The notes beneath the pieces are model-generated. The model was given only the letters and a program-made list of their open reading frames with translations. It did no database searches and was not told where the DNA came from. DNA of 41,696 nt, from assembly GCA_029432795.1 (NCBI GenBank), contig JARNMJ010000040.1:1-41696 (forward strand), read 5' to 3'. Position 1 is the stretch's first letter. Every line of letters starts with the position of its first letter. Both the position numbers and the translations under genes were made by a program. Below are positions 1-8,872 of the stretch, one piece after another. Source of the stretch: Pontiellaceae bacterium B12219 (GTDB lineage: Bacteria > Verrucomicrobiota > Kiritimatiellia > Kiritimatiellales > Pontiellaceae).

Positions 1-118
1 ACCCGGATAAAACAGGGGAGTAGGCTTCGAGAGCCTCAAACCCAACAAACACAATATAATTGAGAAGAAATAGAAGACGTTCGCTTTACAGAACGGAACA
101 ACTTCCGAGGATTGGAAA
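1..118. other. Leader region before the first gene
   Basis: No coding region is recognised here. A short inverted repeat (AGGCT at 22-26, AGCCT at 32-36) is present, without a T-tract. A one-mismatch copy of the dispersed palindrome (TTCCGAGGATTGGAA, 103-117) directly abuts the ATG at 119 and contains the only purine-rich stretch that could act as its ribosome binding site. Confidence 0.5.
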
Positions 119-565
119 ATGAATTTAGATGCTGCAAAAACCTGTATTGAAGCCGCCCTTCAAAAGCTGGAAATCGCCATCGGTGAACCGGTTTTTAATG
201 AGTGGGCAATTGTCGAAAAAAGTTCCCTCCTTCGCCAAGGCTCCGGCGGACAGGCCAAAGGTTGGAAACTCGCGGAATACGGCGGCTCTCGCAAAGAGGC
301 TTTTATTGCCGAATTCAGCCAGGATATGGCGGCCCTGAAAGAAACACTGGATCCGGATAATATACAGCTGGGCGATTTTGCCTTTTCACACGAAGGCTTC
401 GGTTCGGGTTTTGATGCGCACATGTGCGTTGGAGAAGCAAAGCTGATTCTGTTCAACAATACGGAAAAGAACACCGACCAGATTACCTCCAATCCGAAAT
501 GGACGCAGGCCCAGATCCATTTCAGCAACCTGCTCGAAGCATTTATTGCAGATCCGTTAGTATAA
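119..565 (+). CDS. Unrecognised small protein with apparent in-frame repeat insertion
   Basis: This is a 148-aa protein with no signal peptide or membrane segment, so it is probably cytoplasmic. I do not recognise the family. The start at 119 is preceded by GAGGATTGGAAA, which can serve as ribosome binding site. Residues about 35-48 (SSLLRQGSGGQAKG) are compositionally unlike the rest: the DNA at about 226-265 is GC-rich, contains the arms CGCC/GGCG, and resembles a class of short interspersed repeats I recall from other bacterial genomes, which give peptides such as SFAKAPADRP in another frame. I infer that a repeat unit entered the gene in frame. The C-terminal half (FSHEGFGSGFDAHM and onward) looks like ordinary globular protein. 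The gene is convergent with the exchanger gene ending at 620, and only a structured element separates them. Confidence 0.6.
   Translation: MNLDAAKTCIEAALQKLEIAIGEPVFNEWAIVEKSSLLRQGSGGQAKGWKLAEYGGSRKEAFIAEFSQDMAALKETLDPDNIQLGDFAFSHEGFGSGFDAHMCVGEAKLILFNNTEKNTDQITSNPKWTQAQIHFSNLLEAFIADPLV
226..265. repeat. Short GC-rich interspersed repeat unit inside a gene
   Basis: The stretch CCTTCGCCAAGGCTCCGGCG followed by GACAGG forms an imperfect hairpin (CCT/AGG outer arms, CGCC/GGCG inner arms). It stays open in frame in the host gene. Calling it a repeat rests on recall of similar units in other genomes, because there is no second copy in this window. Confidence 0.4.
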
Positions 566-619
566 TTGGAGCGGCGGAGCCTTCACACCGCCTGGTCTAC
601 GAGACCGGCCGCCCCTCCA
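566..619. repeat. Structured TGGAG...CTCCA element between convergent genes
   Basis: The element fills the whole gap between two convergent stop codons. Outer arms TTGGAG (566-571) and CTCCA (615-619) enclose two hairpins: GGCGG (573-577) with CCGCC (588-592), and GGTCT (594-598) with AGACC (602-606). There is no T-tract, so it is not a standard intrinsic terminator. A related element with outer arms CTGGAG/CTCCAG lies at 8238-8287. Confidence 0.5.
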
Positions 620-1603
620 CTACCCCAGACCCACCCAAATAAACCAGCCGAAAGCTGCGAGTAAAACAGCGGCGGCGATGCGCGGAAGTTTCCCCAACAG
701 CACCACAAAAAAAAGGTGCGCCGCGCATAGCCCCATAAGCATCAACAGGGACTGCTGCAAAAATCCAGAGGCAGGAATATCGTGAAATACAGCAAACAAC
801 CCGATGCAGAACGGAATACAAATGTGTGCATCACCGGATTGCGAAGTATAAACGACATCCATTCGCTTCTTAGCCCCGTAGTAAAAGGCCAATAACGCGT
901 TCGGAAGCACCATCAAAACCCCACTGGCCCAGCCCAGTATTTGCGGGAAAACAACTGCATTTTCCAGGCTTTGGAACCATTGCACCAACCAGTCGGTGCT
1001 GATGAAAACGCCGACGGAACCCAGCAGCAATAAGGCAATTTCCAACGGCAGGGTGAGCGGGTAGGATTTCTTTTTCAGGAGATTTGTTTTCTTCACATCG
1101 TAAATATGAAAACACTGCCAAAAGATAAACAGCAGCAATAAGACACAGCCGTCCATGCGGGTGAGGTTTCCGTCTGAAGCCAACAGCCAGACAAACACCG
1201 AAAAGAACAGCGCCGCAACCAGATTAAGCGCCAGCGAAAGACGCCCCATTTTATATTCCAGCACAACGGCCTTGGTTTTCTTCACCGGAATGCGCGTCAT
1301 GCCCCAGATGAGCACCGGCCCGCCCACCAGCAGCGTCATATTGGTGACATTATTGAAAAGGCTGTTAATCACCACCTCTGCTCCGCTCCCGTTATTTCGG
1401 GCCATCACGAGTGCAAAAACGATATTTCCCATACCGGAACAGAACGGCATAACGATGGTGCCGAGCACAGTGCCCTCCACCCCCTGCCCCGACAGCACTT
1501 CCAGCCGCCAGACCACCAGCAAACTTGCCAGCAGAAACAGAATAATGCAGGTGACCGGCGCAAATGCGCCAAGGGATGAAATTGCAGCATGAAGTATTTC
1601 CAT
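620..1603 (-). CDS. Sodium/calcium exchanger-like membrane protein (divergent CaCA type)
   Basis: This is a 327-aa polytopic inner-membrane protein with about ten hydrophobic segments. Two related regions look like the inverted alpha-repeats of the cation/Ca2+ antiporter superfamily. The first is GTVLGTIVMPFCSGMGNIVF followed by an NSLFNNVTN motif, where classic members have PE and GSNIFN. The second is GWASGVLMVLPNALLAFYYG and onward. The acidic residue that normally follows the proline in the first repeat is replaced (MPF), so the transported ion is uncertain. The start at 1603 places a hydrophobic segment near the N terminus. A hydrophilic loop (RIPVKKTK) separates helices in the first half. 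The gene reads toward the 119-565 gene. An exact palindrome copy lies in its second half and encodes FQSLE. The exchanger-like fold is fairly likely; substrate and direction are unknown. Confidence 0.6.
   Translation of the reverse strand: MEILHAAISSLGAFAPVTCIILFLLASLLVVWRLEVLSGQGVEGTVLGTIVMPFCSGMGNIVFALVMARNNGSGAEVVINSLFNNVTNMTLLVGGPVLIWGMTRIPVKKTKAVVLEYKMGRLSLALNLVAALFFSVFVWLLASDGNLTRMDGCVLLLLFIFWQCFHIYDVKKTNLLKKKSYPLTLPLEIALLLLGSVGVFISTDWLVQWFQSLENAVVFPQILGWASGVLMVLPNALLAFYYGAKKRMDVVYTSQSGDAHICIPFCIGLFAVFHDIPASGFLQQSLLMLMGLCAAHLFFVVLLGKLPRIAAAVLLAAFGWFIWVGLG
962..976. repeat. Dispersed palindrome copy 1 (TTCCAGGCTTTGGAA)
   Basis: Exact match to TTCCAR-NNN-YTGGAA, inside the exchanger-like gene, read on the minus strand as codons for FQSLE. 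Confidence 0.85.
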
Positions 1604-2145
1604 AGACCCGAATAATTAGCAGGATTAGAACCAACACCGATACAAAATTCGAGTGCATGTGCAGCGAGTAAAACAGGAATATATGGTTCTACGTAGAATT
1701 TCATGGAAGGGGCAACGGATTAACAGAAAACAACGGATGATATCTTGAAGGAACGCCCATTCGCAGGGTTACTTTTTTACTGTCCAAAAAATTGATTTCA
1801 TGAGCTGTGTATGAATGTAACAGGTTTTTCAGTACAGACTTATACCGCTTATATTAATCCGTTGGAACCTGAGAACATGCGCGCCGCGATCCGTTGCAAA
1901 TAAATTTTCGAAGTACGGGATAGAGGCTCTTGAAATCGTAAACTTCACCACAAAAATCTACGTAGAACCGAATATATACTGAAACACTCACTCCTTTAAA
2001 AAACAGCATCAATTTCAGCATTTTCATACTCCCACGCTGTTCTTTCAAAATAACTTGCTACAGAGGAGCCTTTCAGCGGTAATGTCATTGATCTCCCGAT
2101 CACGCAGCCGGCGCGGTAACGAACAAAAAAAACTGGAGCACAACT
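1604..2145. other. 542-bp intergenic region with inverted TTCTACGTAGA repeats
   Basis: Two inverted copies of a roughly 28-bp sequence, with core GGTTCTACGTAGA and an AT-rich flank, lie at about 1675-1706 (core palindrome TTCTACGTAGAA, 1687-1698) and 1945-1985 (core TCTACGTAGA, 1957-1966, in reverse orientation). Between them the plus strand has a short open stretch (about 1829-1900) that could be a decayed gene fragment, but I do not recognise it. No convincing promoter or RNA gene was seen. Confidence 0.4.
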
Positions 2146-2778
2146 ATGCTGAAAAAATTAATGGAATCGTTTTTTATACTGGCTCTTGCCGGAGGACTTC
2201 AGACCTTTTCAGAAAAGGCGGTGGCTTCCGATGCAAAAACGATCGGAGCAAATACACAGCCCTCAGAATTCGCAACAACAACCACTGAAAAAGCGAAACG
2301 GACCAAGGCCAAATCTAAGACAAGTTTCAAAGACAACCTATTTTTCGGAGGTTACATCAACCTGTCTTTCGGAAACTATAAGGTTATAGGCATCGAACCT
2401 ATGATCGGTTACAGACTGACGCCCAAATTTGCCGCCGGCATGAAGCTACGCTATGACTACATTGAGGATGAACGATATGCCAAGAGCTACACCACCAGTA
2501 CGTATGGCGGCAGTATTTTCGGCAGATATCTTTTAACGCCGAAGTTTTATGCGCAGGTTGAAACAGCGACGTATAACTACGAATACTTCTACTTTTCCGG
2601 CGGATCTGAACGCGACGAATGGGTTCCCTTTCTATTTATGGGCGGAGGCCTCATTCAACCCCTCGGCGAACGGTCCTGGATGAATATCCAGATCATGTTT
2701 GATGTGTGGCAGGACGACAGTTCACCCTACGACGACTGGCAACCCTTCTTCAGCTTTGGTGTCGGTGCAGGATTCTAA
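2146..2778 (+). CDS. Small outer-membrane beta-barrel protein
   Basis: This 210-aa protein starts with a signal peptide (hydrophobic core ESFFILALAGGLQTF, likely cleaved after VAS near residue 28). A Thr/Lys-rich linker to about residue 62 follows, then alternating aromatic/polar strands (FFGGYINLSFGNYKVIGIEP and so on), ending in the terminal Phe typical of barrel proteins recognised by the BAM machinery. The size suggests an eight-strand barrel of the OmpA/OmpX/OmpW kind. No enzymatic motif is seen. GGAG about 10 nt upstream supports the ATG at 2146. The flanking intergenic regions are long, so it is probably transcribed alone. Confidence 0.65.
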   Translation: MLKKLMESFFILALAGGLQTFSEKAVASDAKTIGANTQPSEFATTTTEKAKRTKAKSKTSFKDNLFFGGYINLSFGNYKVIGIEPMIGYRLTPKFAAGMKLRYDYIEDERYAKSYTTSTYGGSIFGRYLLTPKFYAQVETATYNYEYFYFSGGSERDEWVPFLFMGGGLIQPLGERSWMNIQIMFDVWQDDSSPYDDWQPFFSFGVGAGF

Positions 2779-2963
2779 TAAAGGGCGACACGTTGTGATC
2801 TAATGAATTTTCGCTGGCTCACTTTATCCTCATCTCGGAAAAATTTCCTCTCCCGATAAATAGACGATAATCATGGTGTTTTACCTTGAGGAACCGCCGC
2901 CGTTCCGTAGATTAGCTTCATGATCATCTTTTGCACATTTCCATTAATAGCTAGAGGTTAAAA

Positions 2964-5378
2964 ATGAAACCATGCTGTATAATTTCTTTTCTTACCCTTA
3001 TCGGAAGCAGCATATCGTTACAGGCTGGGGTGGAGAGTGCTGTCAACCTGAAGATTCCACCCGGCACCTCCGCCACCTTGACAGCACCGGGATGGAAAGA
3101 AGCAACGTTTACAGAGGGACCTCTCTCTACGGATGACTATGGAGACGGCGGCTTTTCCAGCACAAACTTTATCCACACCACAAACACACTCACTCTCACC
3201 GTAAGTAATCTTCCGCCGCACACCACGCTCGAATTCGGAATGCACTTGAGTCAGATGGGCTCACTTGATCCAGCCCGCGATGGCGATCTCATTACCATCA
3301 CCGTCGACGGCATCGAGGTTTTCCATGCCGGACTGGGCTTTGGCACCGCAGGTGGTTACCATGAAGATAAAATTCAATTTTTCCGGCTGAATGGGGTCAG
3401 TGCCAGCAATGCCCTGCTGGAAACGGCCCGCACCTTGACCTTGGACAAACCCTACGATGAGCATATCTACGACCTGTCACAACTCGCAGCATTAAAAAGT
3501 ATTGTACACACCAACACAACGGCAACCATCGTGATCACTGCTTCCGCTGACCAAGGCTGGGGCAACGAAGGCTATGGCCTTGATAACATCGCGGTCATAC
3601 TCGATGCCGATGGAGACGGGCTCTCGTATGTTGAAGAAACCCTCTTGGGAACCGACCCGAATAAATATGATACGGATCGTGATGGGATGAATGATAAATC
3701 CGAAGTGGACAACGGCCTAAGTCCTCTCATCAGCAATGCTCGGAAAGACTCCGACAACGATGGGTTGCATGATCTCATCGAAGTCAATCGAGTCGGCACA
3801 GACCCGCTGAACCCGGATACGGATGGAGATGGGCTTCCGGACCTTGAATCCCCTCAACTCGAACTATGGAATGATATCGTTTTCGATCACCTCCAAACAC
3901 CAGCCCACGTAACCGACATTATGGCGGTCGCGGCCGGAACACATCATATACTGGTTGCAAAGACGAATGGCACCCTCGCAGCATGGGGTGATAATTCATT
4001 TGGGCAATCTTTCGTTCCATCCTGGGTGAGCTCCACGGTCGAAATTTCGACAAGCCTACACGGACTGGCACTGCAGGCCAGCAGTTCCGTGGTCGCATGG
4101 GGCTATAATAATCGTGGCCAAGCCACGGTGCCGGCCTCGGTCACAAATGCAGTGGCGGTAGCTTGTGGAGGTGAATTCAGCCTGGCCCTGTTGGACGATG
4201 GAACCGTCGCCGCGTGGGGCGACAATTCATATGGCAACCAAACCACGGTACCGGCTTCAGTGACCAATGCGATCGGGATTGCAGCGGGGAACGCTCATAG
4301 TCTGGCCCTTTTGGCGGACGGCTCCGTAGTCGCATGGGGAAACAACTCGTATGGTCAAACGAATGTACCGGCTTCGGTGACCAATGCCATAGCCATCTCG
4401 TGCGGAGATTCACATAGTCTGGCCCTGTTGGAGAATACTTCCATCGTTGCGTGGGGATACAACGCATCCGGTGAATCCACCGTACCTCCGGGGATAACAA
4501 CGGCCGTAGCCATTGATGCCGGGGGCAATCATAACTTAGTACTGCTGGAAGATGGCACGGTAACGGCGTGGGGCGATAACTCTTCCGGCCAACTCACACA
4601 GCCCGCCTCCATCACCATCACCAATGCGGTGGCCATCTCCGCCGGATATTCCTACAGCACCGCACTCGATCTTAAAACGAACCCGCTGGACCCCGACTCC
4701 GATAATGACGGACTCGAGGATGGCCCCGAAGTCAATCTATACGGAACCGACCCAAATCTAGCCGATACGGACGACGATGGCATGGATGACAAGGCGGAAG
4801 TCGACAACGGACTCGATCCACTCATTAGCAATATCGGGCTGGATTCTGATAACGATCAATTGAGTGATATATCCGAAGTCAATACACACGGAACCAACCC
4901 CAAAAAAGCCGATACGGACGATGACGACATCGACGATAACGCTGAAATCGACAACGGGCTCAATCCGCTGGTCAGCAACGTCGGCGCAGATTCAGACGGG
5001 GATCAAATTACCGACAAAGATGAGGTCGACAATGGACTGAACCCGCTGGTCAGCAATACGGGACAGGATTCAGATAATGACAACGTGGATGACCGAACGG
5101 AGGTGCAGATCGGGATGAATCCGCTGCAGGATGATTCCATCGTACTCAATGCCGTACAGAACAACAATGCGCTTTTCGGCCTCTACCCCTCCAATGTTGT
5201 GCTGGACCTTTCGGTCGGTCAAGCCCTGTTTGAGATCGCTGCCGGAACAGCGACGCTACAACTTCAGCTCGAACAATCTGAAGACCTGCAAAGCTGGACG
5301 AATGCCGGCGAGACTGTCGAATGGACTTTACCGGTTGGAACGGAAAAAAGATTCTTCCGCGTGCGTACCGGTCAGTAA
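2964..5378 (+). CDS. Secreted protein with TSP3-type Ca-binding and RCC1-like repeats
   Basis: This 804-aa protein is secreted. Residues 1-22 are a signal peptide ending near SLQAG. Residues about 23-210 form a beta-rich domain. Residues about 213-300 are Asp-rich calcium-binding repeats ([35 protein letters not shown]). Residues about 315-565 carry seven to eight RCC1-like units built on [27 protein letters not shown], predicting a beta-propeller. A second Ca-binding block follows (about 572-722). The C-terminal domain (about 730-804) ends [14 protein letters not shown]...[10 protein letters not shown], a terminus style I associate with secreted proteins of Verrucomicrobia-like bacteria, perhaps for sorting or folding. 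The start is supported by TAGAGGTTAAAA just before the ATG. A surface or extracellular binding role is likely; I see no catalytic domain. Confidence 0.75.
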   Translation: MKPCCIISFLTLIGSSISLQAGVESAVNLKIPPGTSATLTAPGWKEATFTEGPLSTDDYGDGGFSSTNFIHTTNTLTLTVSNLPPHTTLEFGMHLSQMGSLDPARDGDLITITVDGIEVFHAGLGFGTAGGYHEDKIQFFRLNGVSASNALLETARTLTLDKPYDEHIYDLSQLAALKSIVHTNTTATIVITASADQGWGNEGYGLDNIAVILDADGDGLSYVEETLLGTDPNKYDTDRDGMNDKSEVDNGLSPLISNARKDSDNDGLHDLIEVNRVGTDPLNPDTDGDGLPDLESPQLELWNDIVFDHLQTPAHVTDIMAVAAGTHHILVAKTNGTLAAWGDNSFGQSFVPSWVSSTVEISTSLHGLALQASSSVVAWGYNNRGQATVPASVTNAVAVACGGEFSLALLDDGTVAAWGDNSYGNQTTVPASVTNAIGIAAGNAHSLALLADGSVVAWGNNSYGQTNVPASVTNAIAISCGDSHSLALLENTSIVAWGYNASGESTVPPGITTAVAIDAGGNHNLVLLEDGTVTAWGDNSSGQLTQPASITITNAVAISAGYSYSTALDLKTNPLDPDSDNDGLEDGPEVNLYGTDPNLADTDDDGMDDKAEVDNGLDPLISNIGLDSDNDQLSDISEVNTHGTNPKKADTDDDDIDDNAEIDNGLNPLVSNVGADSDGDQITDKDEVDNGLNPLVSNTGQDSDNDNVDDRTEVQIGMNPLQDDSIVLNAVQNNNALFGLYPSNVVLDLSVGQALFEIAAGTATLQLQLEQSEDLQSWTNAGETVEWTLPVGTEKRFFRVRTGQ

Positions 5379-5410
5379 CCCCCAACATTTCGCCAGCGGC
5401 GTTTAGATGT

Positions 5411-5425
5411 TTCCAACCCTTCGAA
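5411..5425. repeat. Near copy of dispersed palindrome (TTCCAACCCTTCGAA)
   Basis: One mismatch to the consensus in the right arm; it lies 33 bp after the stop of the preceding gene. Confidence 0.6.
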
Positions 5426-5470
5426 AACCGGGGCGATGCATGCGGCTCGCCTCCACTTTTCGCCATTCCA

Positions 5471-5505
5471 CAAAAAAAGCGCCCCGCAAACGGGACGCTT
5501 TCTTG
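5471..5505 (-). terminator. Intrinsic terminator of gap
   Basis: The hairpin AAAGCG-C-CCCG, loop CAAA, CGGG-A-CGCTTT (5477-5501) is followed on the minus strand by a run of T (the A-run at 5472-5478). It sits 20-50 nt beyond the gap stop codon. The plus-strand side also has a short T-rich end, so it could act on both convergent genes. Confidence 0.8.
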
Positions 5506-5525
5506 AATCGAAGAAACGACTGAAC

Positions 5526-6563
<1,038 letters not shown>

Positions 6564-6579
6564 TTAAAAATGAGCGCGA

Positions 6580-6608
6580 ACATTACCCAACCCTAAAAAC
6601 CCCGTCAA
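6580..6608 (-). promoter_or_regulatory. Predicted sigma-70 promoter of gap
   Basis: On the minus strand, TTGACG (6608-6603), 17-bp spacer, TAATGT (6585-6580). It lies 59 bp upstream of the chosen start. Confidence 0.6.
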
Positions 6609-6648
6609 CCTTGATACCGTGCTTTTATAGCGGTAATCGGGCTATCTA

Positions 6649-6669
6649 TATTTAGATTAAATCTAAATA
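6649..6669. promoter_or_regulatory. 21-bp perfect palindrome between gap and porin (candidate operator)
   Basis: Arms TATTTAGAT (6649-6657) and ATCTAAATA (6661-6669) around TAA. The palindrome lies between the divergent gap and porin promoters, immediately upstream of the rightward TTGACT, a natural position for a dimeric regulator to affect both. No regulator gene is adjacent. Confidence 0.55.
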
Positions 6670-6674
6670 AGCTG

Positions 6675-6702
6675 TTGACTTTTAATTAGTCGCAACTAAA
6701 TT
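6675..6702 (+). promoter_or_regulatory. Predicted promoter of the porin-Rnf-like operon
   Basis: TTGACT (6675-6680), 16-bp spacer, TAAATT (6697-6702). The spacer and -10 contain a second inverted repeat (TTAGT, loop CGCA, ACTAA). The resulting leader would be about 250 nt, long for a simple gene, and contains an exact palindrome copy at 6713-6727. Confidence 0.5.
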
Positions 6703-6712
6703 GGCCGGCGTT

Positions 6713-6727
6713 TTCCAGTCATTGGAA
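6713..6727. repeat. Dispersed palindrome copy 2 (TTCCAGTCATTGGAA)
   Basis: Exact match, intergenic, just downstream of the predicted porin promoter, so in the mRNA leader. Confidence 0.85.
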
Positions 6728-6958
6728 AAGCAATTATCCCTATCAGGGTGGCCCTGAAGGTTGTTTAAACGAAATTTTATATCGGCGTGCGGGTTCTGCG
6801 GATGAACCGGATGCTGGATGCGGAGCTTTGGTTAGGCAGTTTTCAGCAGGTTTAAGGTATCGCGTTTTCCTACTATAAACGCAGCTCACCAATCCAGCCT
6901 GTGCTTCCCCATTTTCTCATCCAGCTCGTATGCCAGTCATATAACAAAGGAGAATGAA

Positions 6959-8215
6959 ATGAAATATAACTGGATGAACACCCTCAGCAGCAGCGCTTTA
7001 GTTGCTGTTCTCAGCTCAACGGCCCTCGCAACCGATGCGGACCGCCTTTCCGCACTTGAGAAAGAAATGACCGATACCAAAGCAGAACTGGCGGCATTGA
7101 AAGGCGAAAAAACAGATCTCTATGGCATCGAAACATCTGAAAAAAGTAAATTCACCTTCGGCGGTTATGCAGAAGCTCACGCCAACTTTGTCGATGGCGG
7201 CGGGGATCAGTTTGATATCCATCGCCTTGTCCTGTATCTCGGCTATGAATTTGCAGACTGGATTCGCCTCTCTTCCGAAGTGGAACTTGAGCATGCCTGG
7301 ACTGACGACGGCGGCTACGTTTTGCTTGAGCAATTGTATGTCGACTTCCTGCTCTCGGATCCGCTCAGCATCCGGGTGGGTCGCGTACTCGCCCCGTTGG
7401 GCATTGTAAACCAGAACCACGAACCCACCCTCTTTTTCGGGGTCGAACGTCCGTTTGTGGATCAGGTCATCATTCCCACCACCTGGTCCATGGACGGCGC
7501 AGGTATTTTCGGGGCACCCTTAAGCTGGCTGACCTACGAAGCCTACGCCGTGGCCGGTCTGGCCGGCAGCGGGTTTGACGGATCTGACGGTGTGCGCGAC
7601 GGACGCCTCAAAGGGCGCGAAGGACTGGACGATCCAGCCGTTACCGGCCGAATCGACTTCTATCCGTTTGTCGATCGTGATCTCCCGGCCCAGCAAGACC
7701 TGCGTATTGGTGTTTCCGGCTATTACGGCGGGACCGATAACGCAAGCCGAGGCGGCCCTGGACCCGGCAATGTTGACAACACCTTCGCCATGGCCGCAGC
7801 CGATTTTCAATACGATGTTTCCCGCGTCATCGTCCGCGGTGTGGTTGCTTTCGGAAATAACTCCGATGCAGCAGCCCTGAACGCGGCATACAGCAACGAC
7901 GTCGGCGAAGATATTTTCGGCTGGTATCTGGAAGGCGGCGTCAGCGTGATGCCCGATTCCTGGAAAACCGGCAAACTGAAAGAGTCCGACATCATCCCGT
8001 TCGTGCGCTACTCCATGTACGACACCCAGCATAAAGTCCCGACCGGCACGGTCAAAAACGAAGCCAACGACCGCTCTGATGTCACCGTGGGCGTAAACTG
8101 GATGCTGACGCAGAACTTTGTGCTTAAAGCCGATGCGCAATTCATGAGCAATGAGCTCGTCGGTTCAGATGTGAACAACCGCTACAACCTTGGAATGGGT
8201 TGGATTTTCCAATAA
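6959..8215 (+). CDS. Outer-membrane porin with N-terminal coiled coil
   Basis: This 418-aa protein starts with a signal peptide (cleavage after STALA, near residue 24). A short heptad-like segment follows (DRLSALEKEMTDTKAELAALKGE, about residues 27-50, expected to trimerise or contact the cell wall). The barrel begins near FTFGGYAEAHANF and ends MGWIFQ. Segments such as GRVLAPLGIVNQNHEPTLFF and IIPTTWSMDGAGIFG resemble phosphate/pyrophosphate-selective porins of the OprO/OprP type, but specificity cannot be read from sequence. The start is supported by AAAGGAGAATGA upstream. The gene leads directly into the Rnf-like genes 144 bp downstream with a hairpin between them, so porin and redox module may be co-regulated. 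Its stop codon TAA lies inside an exact palindrome copy (8207-8221). Confidence 0.8.
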   Translation: MKYNWMNTLSSSALVAVLSSTALATDADRLSALEKEMTDTKAELAALKGEKTDLYGIETSEKSKFTFGGYAEAHANFVDGGGDQFDIHRLVLYLGYEFADWIRLSSEVELEHAWTDDGGYVLLEQLYVDFLLSDPLSIRVGRVLAPLGIVNQNHEPTLFFGVERPFVDQVIIPTTWSMDGAGIFGAPLSWLTYEAYAVAGLAGSGFDGSDGVRDGRLKGREGLDDPAVTGRIDFYPFVDRDLPAQQDLRIGVSGYYGGTDNASRGGPGPGNVDNTFAMAAADFQYDVSRVIVRGVVAFGNNSDAAALNAAYSNDVGEDIFGWYLEGGVSVMPDSWKTGKLKESDIIPFVRYSMYDTQHKVPTGTVKNEANDRSDVTVGVNWMLTQNFVLKADAQFMSNELVGSDVNNRYNLGMGWIFQ

Positions 8216-8221
8216 TTGGAA
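8207..8221. repeat. Dispersed palindrome copy 3 (TTCCAATAATTGGAA), spanning a stop codon
   Basis: Exact match. The variable centre supplies the TAA stop of the porin gene (8213-8215), so the last two residues, FQ, come from the left arm. Confidence 0.9.
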
Positions 8222-8237
8222 GAGCCGCAGAGCAACA

Positions 8238-8287
8238 CTGGAGGGGTGATCGCCATACGCCCGGGCGCACGGCGTGCGCCGCTCCAG
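8238..8287. repeat. Structured CTGGAG...CTCCAG element with strong hairpin
   Basis: Outer arms CTGGAG (8238-8243) and CTCCAG (8282-8287) enclose a 7-bp perfect hairpin, GGCGCAC (8264-8270) and GTGCGCC (8274-8280). It lacks a T-tract. Its position between the porin and the Rnf-like genes could stabilise the porin mRNA or reduce downstream expression. It shares its outer design with 566-619. Confidence 0.5.
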
Positions 8288-8359
8288 AGCATTGCCTTTC
8301 CCTCTTGCGCAGACACGTCTTAACAACGTACTCTGCGCATTATTTTTTGGAGTACCTGT

Positions 8360-8869
8360 ATGTTAAAAAATGCACTAATAGCGGCTCTGCTTTTCCCCGC
8401 CCTGTCCTTTGGGAACAGTGCGGATCTGCAACAGACGATCAATCAGGCCATGACCGGCCTGACCATTACCACCTCGGGCGATCCCTACTCCCGTGCCATT
8501 AAACGCCTCTACATCGGTCTGGATGAAAACGGCGAACCCAAAACCGGCGTCGCCTTCCGTGAAATTGAATCGTTTAAAACCATCACCGGTGTGGTGGTGG
8601 TCGACAAAACCGAAAGCGGATACATCCTGCGCGAGTCCTCGTTTCCAGACATTGGAAAAATCAAAAACCCCAAAGACCGCAAACAGGTTCTGGCCGTACT
8701 GGAACAATTTCAGAATATTCCCTTCGATCCCCACGCCGAGAAATCAGCGGTCGACACCTTGTCCGGCGCCACACGATACGGGATAAAAGCATCAGGTTAT
8801 CTGAACTACATGGCCCGGCACGTAGCCCTGCAAATGGAAAACCTGCCGGAGTGGGCAAAAAAGAAATAG
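8360..8869 (+). CDS. FMN-binding RnfG-like protein
   Basis: This 169-aa protein has an N-terminal hydrophobic segment (LKNALIAALLFPALSFG), either a cleaved signal peptide or a membrane anchor, then an FMN-binding domain. The DTLSGAT motif (residues 132-138) matches the [S/T]GAT motif of RnfG/NqrC-type proteins, in which FMN is joined to the threonine (here Thr138) by a phosphoester bond. A periplasmic electron-carrier role is expected. It is shorter than typical RnfG (about 200 aa). ATG at 8360 follows GGAGTACCTGT. It lies 3 bp before the RnfC-like start, so translation is probably coupled. Residues FPDIGK are encoded by a palindrome copy. FMN attachment is inferred from the motif. Confidence 0.75.
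   Translation: MLKNALIAALLFPALSFGNSADLQQTINQAMTGLTITTSGDPYSRAIKRLYIGLDENGEPKTGVAFREIESFKTITGVVVVDKTESGYILRESSFPDIGKIKNPKDRKQVLAVLEQFQNIPFDPHAEKSAVDTLSGATRYGIKASGYLNYMARHVALQMENLPEWAKKK
8643..8657. repeat. Dispersed palindrome copy 4 (TTCCAGACATTGGAA)
   Basis: Exact match inside the FMN-binding gene, in the codon phase that gives PDIG. Confidence 0.85.
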
Positions 8870-8872
8870 TCT

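Noticed and set aside
1854-2048. A 64-codon minus-strand open frame beginning MKEQRGSM
   Set aside because: No recognisable domain, no ribosome binding site, and it overlaps the inverted repeat; treated as non-coding.
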